Below are positions 36,933 to 46,250 of a DNA stretch of 64,000 nt, piece by piece (the first letter of the stretch is position 1; each line of letters opens with the position of its first letter). Origin of the DNA: Cognaticolwellia beringensis (GTDB lineage Bacteria > Pseudomonadota > Gammaproteobacteria > Enterobacterales > Alteromonadaceae); contig NZ_CP020465.1 of the NCBI RefSeq assembly GCF_002076895.1, forward strand, positions 3,596,001-3,660,000, read 5' to 3'. The position numbers and the translations under genes were made by a program. The notes beneath the pieces are model-generated. The model worked only from the letters and a program-made list of their open reading frames with translations, was not told the DNA's origin and made no database searches.

Positions 36933-38657
36933 TTGTTTTTTTTATTATTTTATAGTCTTTTGGCTACTAGCAAACCTCTTGAATTATCGACTATTTCTGA
37001 TGAATTACTCATTAATGAACAGTTAAATATTTTACAGGACCCTAGTGCTAATTTGTCGTTTGAGCATGCGTTAGACCAATATAATACTGGTAAATTTACT
37101 AAAAACGCCAATGGGAAAGCCAGCTTTGGCTTTACTCATGATGTTATTTGGGCGTCAGTGCTAATAAATAACTCCTCCGTTAAAAGTATTAAGAAAGTGC
37201 TTTATCTTGACTCCGCTTGGTTAGACAGTGCCGACTTTTATTTTATTCGCCAAAATGAAGTGGTGGAGAAAGCTTTTATTGGCGATACGATACCGTTTAG
37301 TGCTAGAAAAAATCCAACCCGCATGTTGTCCCAGCAATATACTTTTAAAACAGGTACTACCCAGGTGCTTATGCGGTTTGAATCGAAAGACCCTTTACTG
37401 ATCCCACTCTTTCTATCGTCAGAAGAAGTAATACAAAGTAATTTGATTGCATCAAGCTACTTTTATGGTTTTTTATATGGCGCATTTTTTATTTTATTGG
37501 TTTATAACATCGCACTTTCTATAAGTTTAAAAAATAGCAGTTATATATATTACTCTTTGTACTTATTGTCATTTTTAAGTTTTAATATTGCTTATACTGG
37601 GCATGGTTTTAAGTTTATTTGGCCAAGCAGTGTTTTAGTTCAGCAATGGGCAATGATATTTTTTTTGTATTGCTACTTTATTTTTGGTATTGCCTTTTGC
37701 TTTGAATTTCTTAAATTAAAGCTGTTTTTACCTAAAATCTATAACGTAAAAAAATGGATATATGCAGGGTTAATTGCTTTAGCGGGAACTCTATTTCTCA
37801 GTGGTGAACAATTGCTTATCACTAAAGTGGCCATAATACTTACGTCGTTTTTAGTGATTATTTTTTTATCCCTAGGCTTTTTAGCATTAAAAAATGGTCA
37901 CGAAATGGTGAAATTTTTTATTCCTGCTGCTTTTATGGGGGCCGGTGGAGCCGCAATTTCTGCTGTAACCACTTGGGGCTATATTCCTTATAACACCCTT
38001 TTATTTCATAGTATTGAAGTAGGCATGTTAATTGAAATGTCTATTTTAGCGTTAGCATTGGCATTTAATTTAAAAGAAATGGACAACGCTCGCATTATTG
38101 CTGAAGTGAATGCCCAAGTAGATTACTTAACTCAGTTATATAATCGCCGCGCTTTTACCGACGTAACTATGCCTCAATGGCATTTAGGTATTAGAGAAAA
38201 GAAAAACTCTTCGCTCATACTTTTAGATATAGACTTCTTTAAAAAAATAAACGATGACTATGGTCATGCGGCAGGTGACGAAGTACTTAAAGGTATTGCT
38301 TTTACGTTAAAACAAAAAATAAGAAAAAGTGATGTTTTAGCGCGTTGGGGCGGGGAAGAGTTTATAATTTTTTTACCTAGTACGAATAAAGCTGCAGCGA
38401 TTAAGCTTGCAAATGTTATGCGTAAAAAGATCGAAAAAATGCTTATTTTACATGATGGAAACTCACTGAAAATTACAGCAAGTTTTGGGGTGGCTGAATC
38501 AAATGAGCGCAGCAATAAACTTGAAGATTTGATCAAACTTGCTGATATTGCGTTGTATAAAGCAAAAAATAGTGGTCGAAATAGGGTTTGTGATATTCAA
38601 GAAACAACTGAAGTAAAAGCTGGGCAAGAGGAAAATAACATACACTCACTGCGTTAA
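36933..38657 (+). CDS. membrane diguanylate cyclase (7TMR-DISM plus GGDEF)
   Basis: About 574 residues. After an N-terminal signal-like helix comes a 7TMR-DISM extracellular sensing domain (roughly 25-165, with VIWASVLINNSS and RFESKDP), seven membrane helices (175-380), then a GGDEF domain (from about 400) with DYLTQLYNRRAF, LLDIDFFKKINDDYGHAAGD and the active site RWGGEEF. An inhibitory I-site RKSD lies five residues before GGEEF. It should make cyclic di-GMP in response to an outside ligand, possibly a carbohydrate. TTG at 36933 is the given start, but an in-frame ATT at 36918 would add an Arg (IIRLILFF) and give a better signal peptide. Monocistronic. Confidence 0.93.
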   Translation: MFFLLFYSLLATSKPLELSTISDELLINEQLNILQDPSANLSFEHALDQYNTGKFTKNANGKASFGFTHDVIWASVLINNSSVKSIKKVLYLDSAWLDSADFYFIRQNEVVEKAFIGDTIPFSARKNPTRMLSQQYTFKTGTTQVLMRFESKDPLLIPLFLSSEEVIQSNLIASSYFYGFLYGAFFILLVYNIALSISLKNSSYIYYSLYLLSFLSFNIAYTGHGFKFIWPSSVLVQQWAMIFFLYCYFIFGIAFCFEFLKLKLFLPKIYNVKKWIYAGLIALAGTLFLSGEQLLITKVAIILTSFLVIIFLSLGFLALKNGHEMVKFFIPAAFMGAGGAAISAVTTWGYIPYNTLLFHSIEVGMLIEMSILALALAFNLKEMDNARIIAEVNAQVDYLTQLYNRRAFTDVTMPQWHLGIREKKNSSLILLDIDFFKKINDDYGHAAGDEVLKGIAFTLKQKIRKSDVLARWGGEEFIIFLPSTNKAAAIKLANVMRKKIEKMLILHDGNSLKITASFGVAESNERSNKLEDLIKLADIALYKAKNSGRNRVCDIQETTEVKAGQEENNIHSLR

Positions 38658-38746
38658 TACCCACGCTTAAATTTTGTTATCATATTCGTAATGCCTCTTA
38701 AATATATCGCATAGCCTATTAAAAAATAAGGTTTAATTCCTGTTTT

Positions 38747-39146
38747 TTAAATTCTCATCTGCATTTCAGCAAATTCTTGAGATTCAATTAATGCATCAGC
38801 TAAAGTTTTATCGCCTACTAAATCCCCTAACGCAGAAAATTCAAAAATATCAATACATTGTAGGCTCTTGTAAGGACTTTTCTTCATAGCGGTATCTTTA
38901 ACGTTCGCACTGATATTCGTATTAAAACAAAGTCACTAATAGGTGCTTCATTGCTATAATTTGTGTTTTGATAGGGAGAATAACGAGTACCTGGAAGAAT
39001 AGAAGTCCAACTATTAAATTTAGTAACTTCGTAGGGAGCTGCTGCAAAACCTACCTTATCAGAAACAGTAAATATTTTGGGGTATACAAAGTACCCGTTG
39101 CAACGGTTGCATCAACCCAAGTTACACATTTACCTTGAGTAAAAGA
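38747..39146 (-). pseudogene. remnant of a family 1 sugar solute-binding protein
   Basis: Three frames read in order on the minus strand match the C-terminal third of an ABC sugar-binding protein. The first (39146 down to about 39075) gives FTQGKCVTWVDATVATG. After a frameshift comes VSDKVGFAAAPYEVTKFNSW. After a second frameshift near 38930 comes NISANVKDTAMKKSPYKSLQ, with EFSALGDLVGDKTLADALIE and ESQEFAEMQM before the stop at 38747. Known relatives read FTSGKCGMWIDATVA, KVGFAPAP and PYKGIQFVxIPEFQALG at these places. The N-terminal two thirds are gone, and no other transport component is nearby. This is a clear dead gene. Confidence 0.75.
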
Positions 39147-39733
39147 TAATTAACTTTATGAACAACACCTTATCAACGTGTGCATGCAACGGTAATAGTT
39201 AGGTACTGATGGTGCTAGCTATCGAATTTTGCGTTGTATTGTGTCGAATTTCGATCAAGTGCCTTGTGTAAAAGCCTAGGCTTGGAAAACAATTTCAGTC
39301 GCCATTTGAACCGCATACATAGATATCATCGTGCTGAACGCGATAGCAAGCAAGCTTTCAAATACCATTAATTGAATTGAGTGATAGATCTTTTGCAAGT
39401 GAGGATAAATATCTCAGCTCACATGCTTACTTTACCAATCAAAACATACGCACCAACATCTTTGTAGGCGAGTCGGTTGATTGAAACTTATGTGTATCAA
39501 AGCCAGTAGCATTACAGGAACATAGGGTCCTGAACAACTCGTTATTAAAATAAAGACATTATATTTGGCCACTTTTCCTGAGTATAAAGTAAAACACTTA
39601 GATTAATAAAATTGATAAGGTTTTGACAGGGGATTTTTATACTAAGTTGAACCGTGAATTGACCAGATAAGTACTATGTTTCGTGAGGGAAGTCATGAGA
39701 AGCAATGCATGTAACTTAATTAGTCGTTGGTTT
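39147..39733. other. non-coding stretch beyond the binding-protein remnant
   Basis: Nearly 590 bp without a usable frame on either strand. Its composition resembles decayed coding DNA, and it may hold other remains of the lost transport operon, but I recognise none. No terminator or promoter stands out. Confidence 0.4.
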
Positions 39734-40246
39734 TTATATTGCCTGCTCAGCAGGCTTCTTTGCAATATAATAACGATAATAACCAATACAGCTACTGCCA
39801 ACAAAAACAGTTTCTACAATTACCCCAATAGGTGAGCCTAGAATAAGGTTGTGAATAAACCATAATAAACCGCCTGATATCATCATTAAGCGTAAAAACT
39901 TATCATTATGACTAAAGGAACCTGTGGTGATCAAAATGGTTGCCATAAAGCCAATAATACTCAGCAGTCCATTATATGTCGATACTGTGATCAGTAAACT
40001 CAGGCACAGTGAAACTACCGAAATCCATTGGAATTTCCATTTTATAGATATTAAAAAACGAATACTAGAAAATAAAAATATATAGCCAGCGGTTGGTTGG
40101 TCAAGCAATAAGTAGTGATAACCATTAAACAAGCAGCTAACTGATAGCGCCGCTAAAATATAGTTTTTGTTTTTAAACTGCATAGCGCAGCACTCAATAA
40201 TAAGTGTCACAGTGACGAGCAATTGCGAAAGTAGAAAGTCAGGCAT
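39734..40246 (-). CDS. YgjV-family inner membrane protein
   Basis: A 170-residue protein with six hydrophobic helices. The C-terminal half (LRLMMISGGLLWFIHNLILG, SPIGVIVETVFVGSS, GYYRYY) matches E. coli YgjV and the Imp-YgjV family, whose function is not known. The N-terminal QLLVTVTLIIECCAMQFKNK and DQPTAGYIFLFSSIRF also fit. No strong ribosome site is visible. It is in the same direction as the Bcr/CflA gene, 84 bp downstream of it, but a stem-loop between the two may separate them. Confidence 0.8.
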   Translation of the reverse strand: MPDFLLSQLLVTVTLIIECCAMQFKNKNYILAALSVSCLFNGYHYLLLDQPTAGYIFLFSSIRFLISIKWKFQWISVVSLCLSLLITVSTYNGLLSIIGFMATILITTGSFSHNDKFLRLMMISGGLLWFIHNLILGSPIGVIVETVFVGSSCIGYYRYYIAKKPAEQAI

Positions 40247-40290
40247 AATTTTCGGTCAATGATAGTCGGTTAGTAAAAGGGAGGGGACTA

Positions 40291-40324
40291 AAGCCAATCA
40301 ATTGTAGATTAATTTGATTGGCTT
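40291..40324 (-). terminator. 11-bp stem-loop after the Bcr/CflA gene
   Basis: AAGCCAATCAA (40291-40301) pairs perfectly with TTGATTGGCTT (40314-40324), loop 12 bases. In the direction of transcription (leftwards) the following bases are TTAGTCC, a poor T run, so termination may be partial. Confidence 0.5.
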
Positions 40325-40330
40325 ATCAGC

Positions 40331-41512
40331 TTAGTAGTTCTCTAGCAGAATATGTTTTTTTACTTGCGGTAATTTCCATATTGCATATACGGGAATGATA
40401 AGCAGCATTAATAGAGTTAATTGCTCGGCTTCGTTTAGGGGTAATAATTGTAATAAGTAAACAATAACCGCTGAACCGCTCATTTGCATAAAGCCTAAAA
40501 GTGCTGAAGCTGAACCTGCTTTTTCGCCAAAAGGTGCGAGTGCTTGTCCTGCACATGCGCCCATAAGGAACGAAAAACCTAGTGAACTGATCATTATCGG
40601 TATCATAAAAGCGCTAGGTGTTTGCCAAGGCAATAAAGCTAACATTAACAAACCGGCGATAATGAGTAAAACCATGCCAAAGCCTATTGTTATTCTGGCA
40701 CCAAACTTTATTAAAACCTTAGGAGCGAGAAAACAAGCAACAATGTTAATCGCTGCATTGAAACTAAACCAATAAACAAAACTTTCTTGATTTAACCCTA
40801 AGCGTACCATTAACCAAGCTGGTGAACTGCTGACATAAGCAATAATAATTGCCATGGATAACATTACAAGTAAGGCATTAAACATAAATACCGGGTGTTT
40901 TAATACTGGCATAAAATTCGCCATAGAAATAAGGTTTTTATGTCTTTGTGTTTGTGCTGGTCTGGTTTCTTTAAGAGTGAAAAACAAAATTAAACCGGCA
41001 AAAACAGCGTAGCCTGCCATAAATTCAAAGTTACTACGCCAACCAAAATGCTCTGTTAATACATTACCTAGTAAGGGGGCTAGAGCCGGAATACAACATA
41101 TGGCGCTATTTAAATAAGAGTACATCACGCCACTTTCAATCGCGTTATATTTATCTCGTACACTGGCAAAAGCTGAAACGACTATCGCACACGCACCAAA
41201 ACCTTGCATTAAACGACTGACAAGAAAAAACGCTAAGCTGTCCGAATAAGCTGAGATGATAGAAGCCAAGCCGTAGATGAGTATGCCGCCCATCGCTACA
41301 GGTCTACGACCATAGCGATCAGCAAGTGGCCCACTGATAAGCTGACCAAAACCCAAACTTAAAATAAATATTGTTATGCTCCACTGAATTTCATTCATAG
41401 GAACGACGAATTCCGCTGCCATCACTGGCAAAGCAGGCAAAAAAATGTCTATAGCTAATGGGCTAAAAATAACCATTAAAATCAGAAGTGGTAATCGTTG
41501 TTTATTTGTCAT
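40331..41512 (-). CDS. Bcr/CflA-type MFS drug efflux transporter
   Basis: A 393-residue major facilitator with 12 helices, the usual size for DHA1 exporters of the Bcr/CflA group. It has the group motif SPLAIDIFLPALPVMAAEF, the loop 2-3 motif GPLADRYGRRPV and the motif C-like region YLNSAICCIPALAPLLGNVL. Relatives pump bicyclomycin, chloramphenicol or small dipeptides out in exchange for protons; the substrate here cannot be read from sequence. GAG lies before the ATG. It is divergent from miaE with 253 bp between, which shows no clear regulator site. Confidence 0.93.
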   Translation of the reverse strand: MTNKQRLPLLILMVIFSPLAIDIFLPALPVMAAEFVVPMNEIQWSITIFILSLGFGQLISGPLADRYGRRPVAMGGILIYGLASIISAYSDSLAFFLVSRLMQGFGACAIVVSAFASVRDKYNAIESGVMYSYLNSAICCIPALAPLLGNVLTEHFGWRSNFEFMAGYAVFAGLILFFTLKETRPAQTQRHKNLISMANFMPVLKHPVFMFNALLVMLSMAIIIAYVSSSPAWLMVRLGLNQESFVYWFSFNAAINIVACFLAPKVLIKFGARITIGFGMVLLIIAGLLMLALLPWQTPSAFMIPIMISSLGFSFLMGACAGQALAPFGEKAGSASALLGFMQMSGSAVIVYLLQLLPLNEAEQLTLLMLLIIPVYAIWKLPQVKKHILLENY

Positions 41513-41765
41513 TTAAGTCTCAATTATGATGACTGCGCATTATAAGATATTGGCGTGATGAGCAGAAGATAAATATCGCCAATTTAGTGACTTTTAGTTA
41601 ATGCTTAATGATTAAAAATATGTATAAGAAAACTAACATTGATTTAATACCGAGGTAGCACCGTTAATAATAGTTAACTGATTACAGTATTTTCTTGTCG
41701 CATATTTTTAGCCGTGTAAAATAGCGCCATTATTTATTTCTTTTGTAATTAGTCAAATTTTATCT

Positions 41766-42338
41766 ATGTTCGAATTAAAATATAAAACTCCAAAAAACTG
41801 GGCCGATGTTGTGCTTAATGACTTCGATGCATTTTTAACTGATCATGCTGCGGCAGAAAAAAAAGCTTCAGGTATGGCCATGTCAATGATCTCTCATTAT
41901 CCAGACCGTAAATCAGTTGTGAAAGCGATGGCCGATTTAGCCATTGAAGAGCTTATCCACTTTAAGCAGGTGCTAAAGTTAATTTATGCCCGCGGTGGTC
42001 AATTAGGTGCTGATGAAAAAGATCCTTACATTAATCAAATTAGAAAAGTATTTCGTAATGGCAGCGATGTGTTTTTCATGGATCGATTAATAGTAGCTGG
42101 TGTTATTGAAGCTCGCGGACATGAACGATTTTCTTTAATTGCAGAAGCGCTGCCTGAAGGCAAAGATAAAGACTTTTATCAAGCCATCGCTAAGTCAGAA
42201 GAGAAGCATAAAAACCTATTTATTGAGTTAGCCTATGAGTATTTTGCCAAAAAAGATGTTGATCAACGTTTAACTGAAGTTTTAGACATTGAAGCAGATA
42301 TTTGTGCGGCGCTGCCATTTCGTGCGGCTTTGCATTAA
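41766..42338 (+). CDS. miaE: tRNA 2-methylthio-N6-isopentenyladenosine-37 hydroxylase MiaE
   Basis: A 190-residue diiron monooxygenase that hydroxylates the isopentenyl group of ms2i6A37 in tRNA. The ferritin-like iron ligands are visible: the first Glu in DHAAAEKKASGMA, E-E-L-I-H (EELIHFKQVL), Glu and His in IEARGHERFSL, and E-E-K-H in SEEKHKNLF. It is the short form found in Pseudomonas and relatives; Salmonella MiaE is about 270 residues. No Shine-Dalgarno sequence is evident. It is followed after 101 bp by a glycosyltransferase-like gene with no obvious link. Confidence 0.93.
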   Translation: MFELKYKTPKNWADVVLNDFDAFLTDHAAAEKKASGMAMSMISHYPDRKSVVKAMADLAIEELIHFKQVLKLIYARGGQLGADEKDPYINQIRKVFRNGSDVFFMDRLIVAGVIEARGHERFSLIAEALPEGKDKDFYQAIAKSEEKHKNLFIELAYEYFAKKDVDQRLTEVLDIEADICAALPFRAALH

Positions 42339-42439
42339 TTGTCTTAAGCGATTGTGATAGCCAGTTACTTGATACTTGTCTTAAAGTAGTGTTGAGGTTG
42401 CCGGTTTTTAGTGAATTAAACTCTAGGTATTAAGCAATA

Positions 42440-43708
42440 ATGACTAACGATAGCATTGCGCTAAATCGCCATAAAACATCAATTAAATACCTAGCTCATT
42501 ATGCTGAGCCAGAAGTGTTATCGCTAGCGACATTCCCAGAACAAAGCCGCTATCGTCATGTCATTGTTATTCCTGCCTTTCAAGAGTCTGCGTTATTTAT
42601 CGAGCGCTTTATTGACTCAAAGCTTGCTGAACAGCAGTGTTTAGTTATTGTGGTAATTAATCAACCCGATAATGACTTTGGCTTTGAGCATCAGCAAGAT
42701 CAAATTGAATTAGCGCAGGAAGTTGTTAAACAGGGACAACAAGTTTGGCAGCAAGACAACTTACGCTTAATTGAGCTAAACCATGCTAGTCGAAATAAAA
42801 ATGCTAATTCGGCCATCCTAATCGTTAATCGCTACACACAACCTATTCCAGCAGAGCAAGGAGTAGGCTTAGCAAGAAAAATTGGGGCAGACTTAGCGGT
42901 TAAACTCTTTATTACAGGGAATGTTTTATCCTCTTGGGTACATTCAACAGACGCTGACGCATACCTTCCAGACAACTATTTAACCGCTCATGCCGGCGAT
43001 AGCACAAACCTTAAAAAAGCCGTTGCGACTTGTTGCAATTTTTATCACCACAGTAACCAGCAGGCAATTCATCAAGCAAATTTACGCTATGAAAACGCCT
43101 TACGCTATTATGTTGCAGGTTTGAAATACGCACAATCGCCTTATGCCTATTTTACTATTGGCAGTATTTTATCGTTTGATATGCTGGCCTATTGTCAGGC
43201 ACGAGGTTTTCCGAAACGTAATGCAGGGGAAGACTTTTACCTATTAAATAAGCTCGCTAAACTTGGCGAAGTCGCTTACTTGGCGGATGTCACGATTAAA
43301 CTTGATGCTCGACCTTCTCAGCGGGTACCTTTTGGCACTGGGCCGGCCGTGCAAAATATTATGCAACTGACTGAGCAAGGCCAGGATTATCTTTATTATC
43401 GACCCGCAATTTTCATGGCATTAAAAGCCTGTTTACAGGCATTTAATGGCTTATGGAAATATCGACAACAACCAGAACTTTGGTTCGAAAAGCTAACTAA
43501 AAACACTCAGCAGGCATTAACAAGCATTGGCTTATTGACGTTTATTGCCAAACAAAACATGGCGACACAAGCCCAATTTGATAAGCAGTTAATCGTATGG
43601 TTTGACAGCTTTAAAACCTTGAAATTTATTCACGCGCTACGCGATTTAGGTTTGGGGAATATACCACTTGAACAAGCGCTAGCTGATGCCCCATTTGCTA
43701 TCAGCTAG
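42440..43708 (+). CDS. GT-A fold glycosyltransferase-like protein
   Basis: A 422-residue cytoplasmic protein. Residues 38-50 (YRHVIVIPAFQES) are a typical nucleotide-sugar binding first strand; the D-x-D motif is SSWVHSTDADAYLPDNYL near residues 170-185; and FPKRNAGEDFYLLNKLAKLG supplies the ED-like acceptor/base segment. These fit a family 2-type inverting glycosyltransferase, but the sugar and the acceptor are unknown. There is no membrane helix. The C-terminal 120 residues are helical and have no named domain. TAGGT lies before the ATG. It is convergent with the AstE-like gene, 30 bp away. Confidence 0.7.
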   Translation: MTNDSIALNRHKTSIKYLAHYAEPEVLSLATFPEQSRYRHVIVIPAFQESALFIERFIDSKLAEQQCLVIVVINQPDNDFGFEHQQDQIELAQEVVKQGQQVWQQDNLRLIELNHASRNKNANSAILIVNRYTQPIPAEQGVGLARKIGADLAVKLFITGNVLSSWVHSTDADAYLPDNYLTAHAGDSTNLKKAVATCCNFYHHSNQQAIHQANLRYENALRYYVAGLKYAQSPYAYFTIGSILSFDMLAYCQARGFPKRNAGEDFYLLNKLAKLGEVAYLADVTIKLDARPSQRVPFGTGPAVQNIMQLTEQGQDYLYYRPAIFMALKACLQAFNGLWKYRQQPELWFEKLTKNTQQALTSIGLLTFIAKQNMATQAQFDKQLIVWFDSFKTLKFIHALRDLGLGNIPLEQALADAPFAIS

Positions 43709-43738
43709 CGGCGTCATATCTAATTTAAAAGCTAACGA

Positions 43739-44815
43739 TTACAGATAATTGTTCACGTTGTTGACGACATAAAACAGACAATCTGAGCGAGCAATATTAC
43801 TTTGATTTGACGCCATGAACATTTTTAAGTTGGTCGCACAGACTAATTTATTATCCACCATTTTAAAGTACTTTTCGATAACGTTAACCCCTTGATCGTT
43901 TAGCATCTCAAGATTTTCTAAACCGTGATCATCGAGCCAGCCTAAGAGCAGTCCATTACAGCAGCCGCCGTAATTAAATTGTTCAATATTTTTTCTTAAG
44001 GTTACGCCACTGTAGTTTTCATCATGTTCGCTAAATGAAAGTTTTCGCGCTGGCTTAATGACTAAACGCAAAGGTTTATATAGTATTTTCACGGCTTTAT
44101 CTTGTGGTAAAGCACAATGACCATCGCATTGAGCAAACTGTTTAATGCCATTATAAGCGACATCGTGTGCTTGGACATCGCGACTACCACCGCATTCGAT
44201 CGTGACCACAGGACAAGAAAAATTTAGCTCCATCAGTGCGCCGAGATGAATATCAGATAAGATCAAGGTATCACAAAAATAAGAGGTGATAGACAACACG
44301 TTAGGGGTAATTAGCGTACTGACAGCAAAAGCAGGGCCATTACCGGATGTGTTGTGTAAATCAATAATGGCATTCGGGTTAACCTCACTAATCGCACTTG
44401 CAATTAAATTAGCGCGTTGGATATAGCCATCAATATGTTTATTTTTCGCATATTCACCACTTCGGATACATTTATCGTTAAAGCAGCGATTTAAATCGAT
44501 ACCCCCTGGTAGATAGCGGTGACGAAATAAATGTTGATAAGTAGCAGCTTCAACCGACGAAATAATGATACGAATGTTAGTTTTAGGTCGAGGTAATGCG
44601 TTTTCCGTGGTGAGCCATCGATGTATAGCAATAAGACCTGACGGTTCATCTCCGTGCAATAATGTCGAAATAACGCGCCATTCATTGAAATTATCGCCAC
44701 TGATGTCTATAACGGTAAGACCAATTAGCGATAACAGAAACTGCTGATAATCGGCATGTAACGTGCGACTACATGGATCAACTAAATAGGTTATTTCGCT
44801 AAAATCTATATCCAT
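43739..44815 (-). CDS. succinylglutamate desuccinylase/aspartoacylase-family hydrolase
   Basis: About 358 residues. The zinc site is HGDEPSGLIAIHRW (His, Glu), with the family motif LPGGIDLNRCF and the downstream ligand in IIDLHNTSGNGP; SCPVVTIECGGSRD carries the catalytic Glu. The core belongs to the AstE/AspA branch of zinc carboxypeptidase-like hydrolases, which remove acyl groups from N-acyl amino acids. No arginine succinyltransferase genes are near, so it is probably not AstE itself. The C-terminal 100 residues are beta-rich, as in AspA. The ATG at 44815 is preceded by GAGG at about 7 bases; an in-frame TTG at 44827 overlaps that site. Confidence 0.8.
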   Translation of the reverse strand: MDIDFSEITYLVDPCSRTLHADYQQFLLSLIGLTVIDISGDNFNEWRVISTLLHGDEPSGLIAIHRWLTTENALPRPKTNIRIIISSVEAATYQHLFRHRYLPGGIDLNRCFNDKCIRSGEYAKNKHIDGYIQRANLIASAISEVNPNAIIDLHNTSGNGPAFAVSTLITPNVLSITSYFCDTLILSDIHLGALMELNFSCPVVTIECGGSRDVQAHDVAYNGIKQFAQCDGHCALPQDKAVKILYKPLRLVIKPARKLSFSEHDENYSGVTLRKNIEQFNYGGCCNGLLLGWLDDHGLENLEMLNDQGVNVIEKYFKMVDNKLVCATNLKMFMASNQSNIARSDCLFYVVNNVNNYL

Positions 44816-45196
44816 AACATACCTCAATACGCGATTACCCTCGCGCGTGTTGTTTGAATCAGTTGCTGCATATGAACAAGTTAAACTCGAAGGTCAAAGA
44901 GCAACTGGGCTACAATAACGAGACATCGATAGCCAATGGCGACTTATTTACTGTTTCGATGTACTCATTTCGCTAGCATGGCATAAAATCTGAAGGGTGT
45001 TCGTTGACTAAGGTCAAACAAAAAGCTTTTTTCAAGATCAATTCCTGTCTAATAAGTCGTTTTCTTGATTTCAACGATTTTTTAAGCTATTCCTGCTTGC
45101 TATATAACGTGATGATAATGTCCTAGTTATTTATTTTGCTTGGTATTCGTTAAAGAATTAATTATGCTGATGTTTCAACTATGAGGAGCGACAAAT
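44816..45196. other. intergenic region between the AstE-like gene and the MoxR operon
   Basis: A 381-bp gap between divergent genes. It must hold both promoters. A TATAAC at 45104-45109 is a possible -10 for the MoxR operon, without a convincing -35. No gene or repeat is seen. Confidence 0.4.
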
Positions 45197-46126
45197 ATGC
45201 AAACCGTGGTAGCTAATATTTTGGCTCAAATAGAATCAGTGGTCATTGGCAAGCCTCATCAAGTTAAATTAGCCTTGGCGTGTTTGTTAGCTAAAGGGCA
45301 TATTTTAATTGAAGACTTACCCGGCATGGGCAAAACAACCTTAGCCAACACTTTGGCGTTAACCTTAGGTTTATCCTATCAACGCATTCAATTTACCTCA
45401 GATTTAATGCCTGCCGATGTTATTGGTATTGCTATTTTTGATGAAATGACCAAATCATTTCAACTGCATCCAGGCGCTATTTTTAATCAAGTGGTTTTAG
45501 CTGATGAAGTAAACCGTGCTAGCCCCAAAACCCAAAGTGCTTTGCTTGAAGCTATGGAAGAAGGGCGGGTGAGCGTCGACGGTGTTACTCATCAATTACC
45601 TGAGCCCTTTTTTGTTATTGCTACGCAAAACCCGATGTCACATGCGGGAACTTATCCGTTACCTGAATCACAATTAGACCGTTTTATGATGCGACTTTCA
45701 CTTGGGTTTCCGAGTATAGATGCTGAACGTAAAATTCTACAGTCGACAGCGTCACATCGTGATGTTACTGAAATAAAAGCTTTTTTACAGGTTGAGCAAT
45801 TACGAGAAATACAACAACATATTTCTACTGTTAGGGTTTCGCCGGCGATTATTGATTATGTTATTGCGCTATGTAGAGTTAGCCGTCAAAGTGAGTCACA
45901 AGCTAAAGCATTATCGCCGCGTGCAGGAAAATCATTACTAGCGGCTGCTAAATCATGGGCTTTTATGGAAAGTCGTGATTATGTTATACCCGAAGATATT
46001 CAAGCGGTATTCTCTCCTGTTTGTGAGCATAGATTAGCACCACAACAGCACCATATTTTTGATCAGGCAGATGAGATTTCACAGCAAATATTATCGAAAG
46101 TTGACCCGACCAATCCACTAGTTTAG
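45197..46126 (+). CDS. MoxR-family AAA+ ATPase
   Basis: A 309-residue AAA+ protein of the MoxR group. Walker A is EDLPGMGKTTLANTLAL (about residues 39-55), Walker B VVLADEVNRASPKTQSALLE, with the MoxR-typical EAMEEGRVSVDG and the sensor region IATQNPMSHAGTYPLPESQLDRF. Members act as chaperones that help assemble or insert metals into partner proteins, often with vWA- or DUF58-domain proteins. GAGGAG lies 7 bases before the ATG. The next two genes are a DUF58 protein and a transglutaminase-like membrane protein, the classic MoxR-DUF58-TgpA unit. Confidence 0.94.
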   Translation: MQTVVANILAQIESVVIGKPHQVKLALACLLAKGHILIEDLPGMGKTTLANTLALTLGLSYQRIQFTSDLMPADVIGIAIFDEMTKSFQLHPGAIFNQVVLADEVNRASPKTQSALLEAMEEGRVSVDGVTHQLPEPFFVIATQNPMSHAGTYPLPESQLDRFMMRLSLGFPSIDAERKILQSTASHRDVTEIKAFLQVEQLREIQQHISTVRVSPAIIDYVIALCRVSRQSESQAKALSPRAGKSLLAAAKSWAFMESRDYVIPEDIQAVFSPVCEHRLAPQQHHIFDQADEISQQILSKVDPTNPLV

Positions 46127-46250
46127 CGGTGACTTTATACCTCTAACTTACGCTATAGCATTAAGTCATTGTTAACTGAGTTATTAACTGAGTTGTTAAA
46201 GTTCAAGTAAGCTAATACAGTCACTATAATCGAATGAAGAGGAGTATTAA

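Noticed and set aside
43739..44815. Calling the hydrolase astE
   Set aside because: No other arginine succinyltransferase pathway genes are nearby and the sequence is equally close to aspartoacylase-type enzymes.
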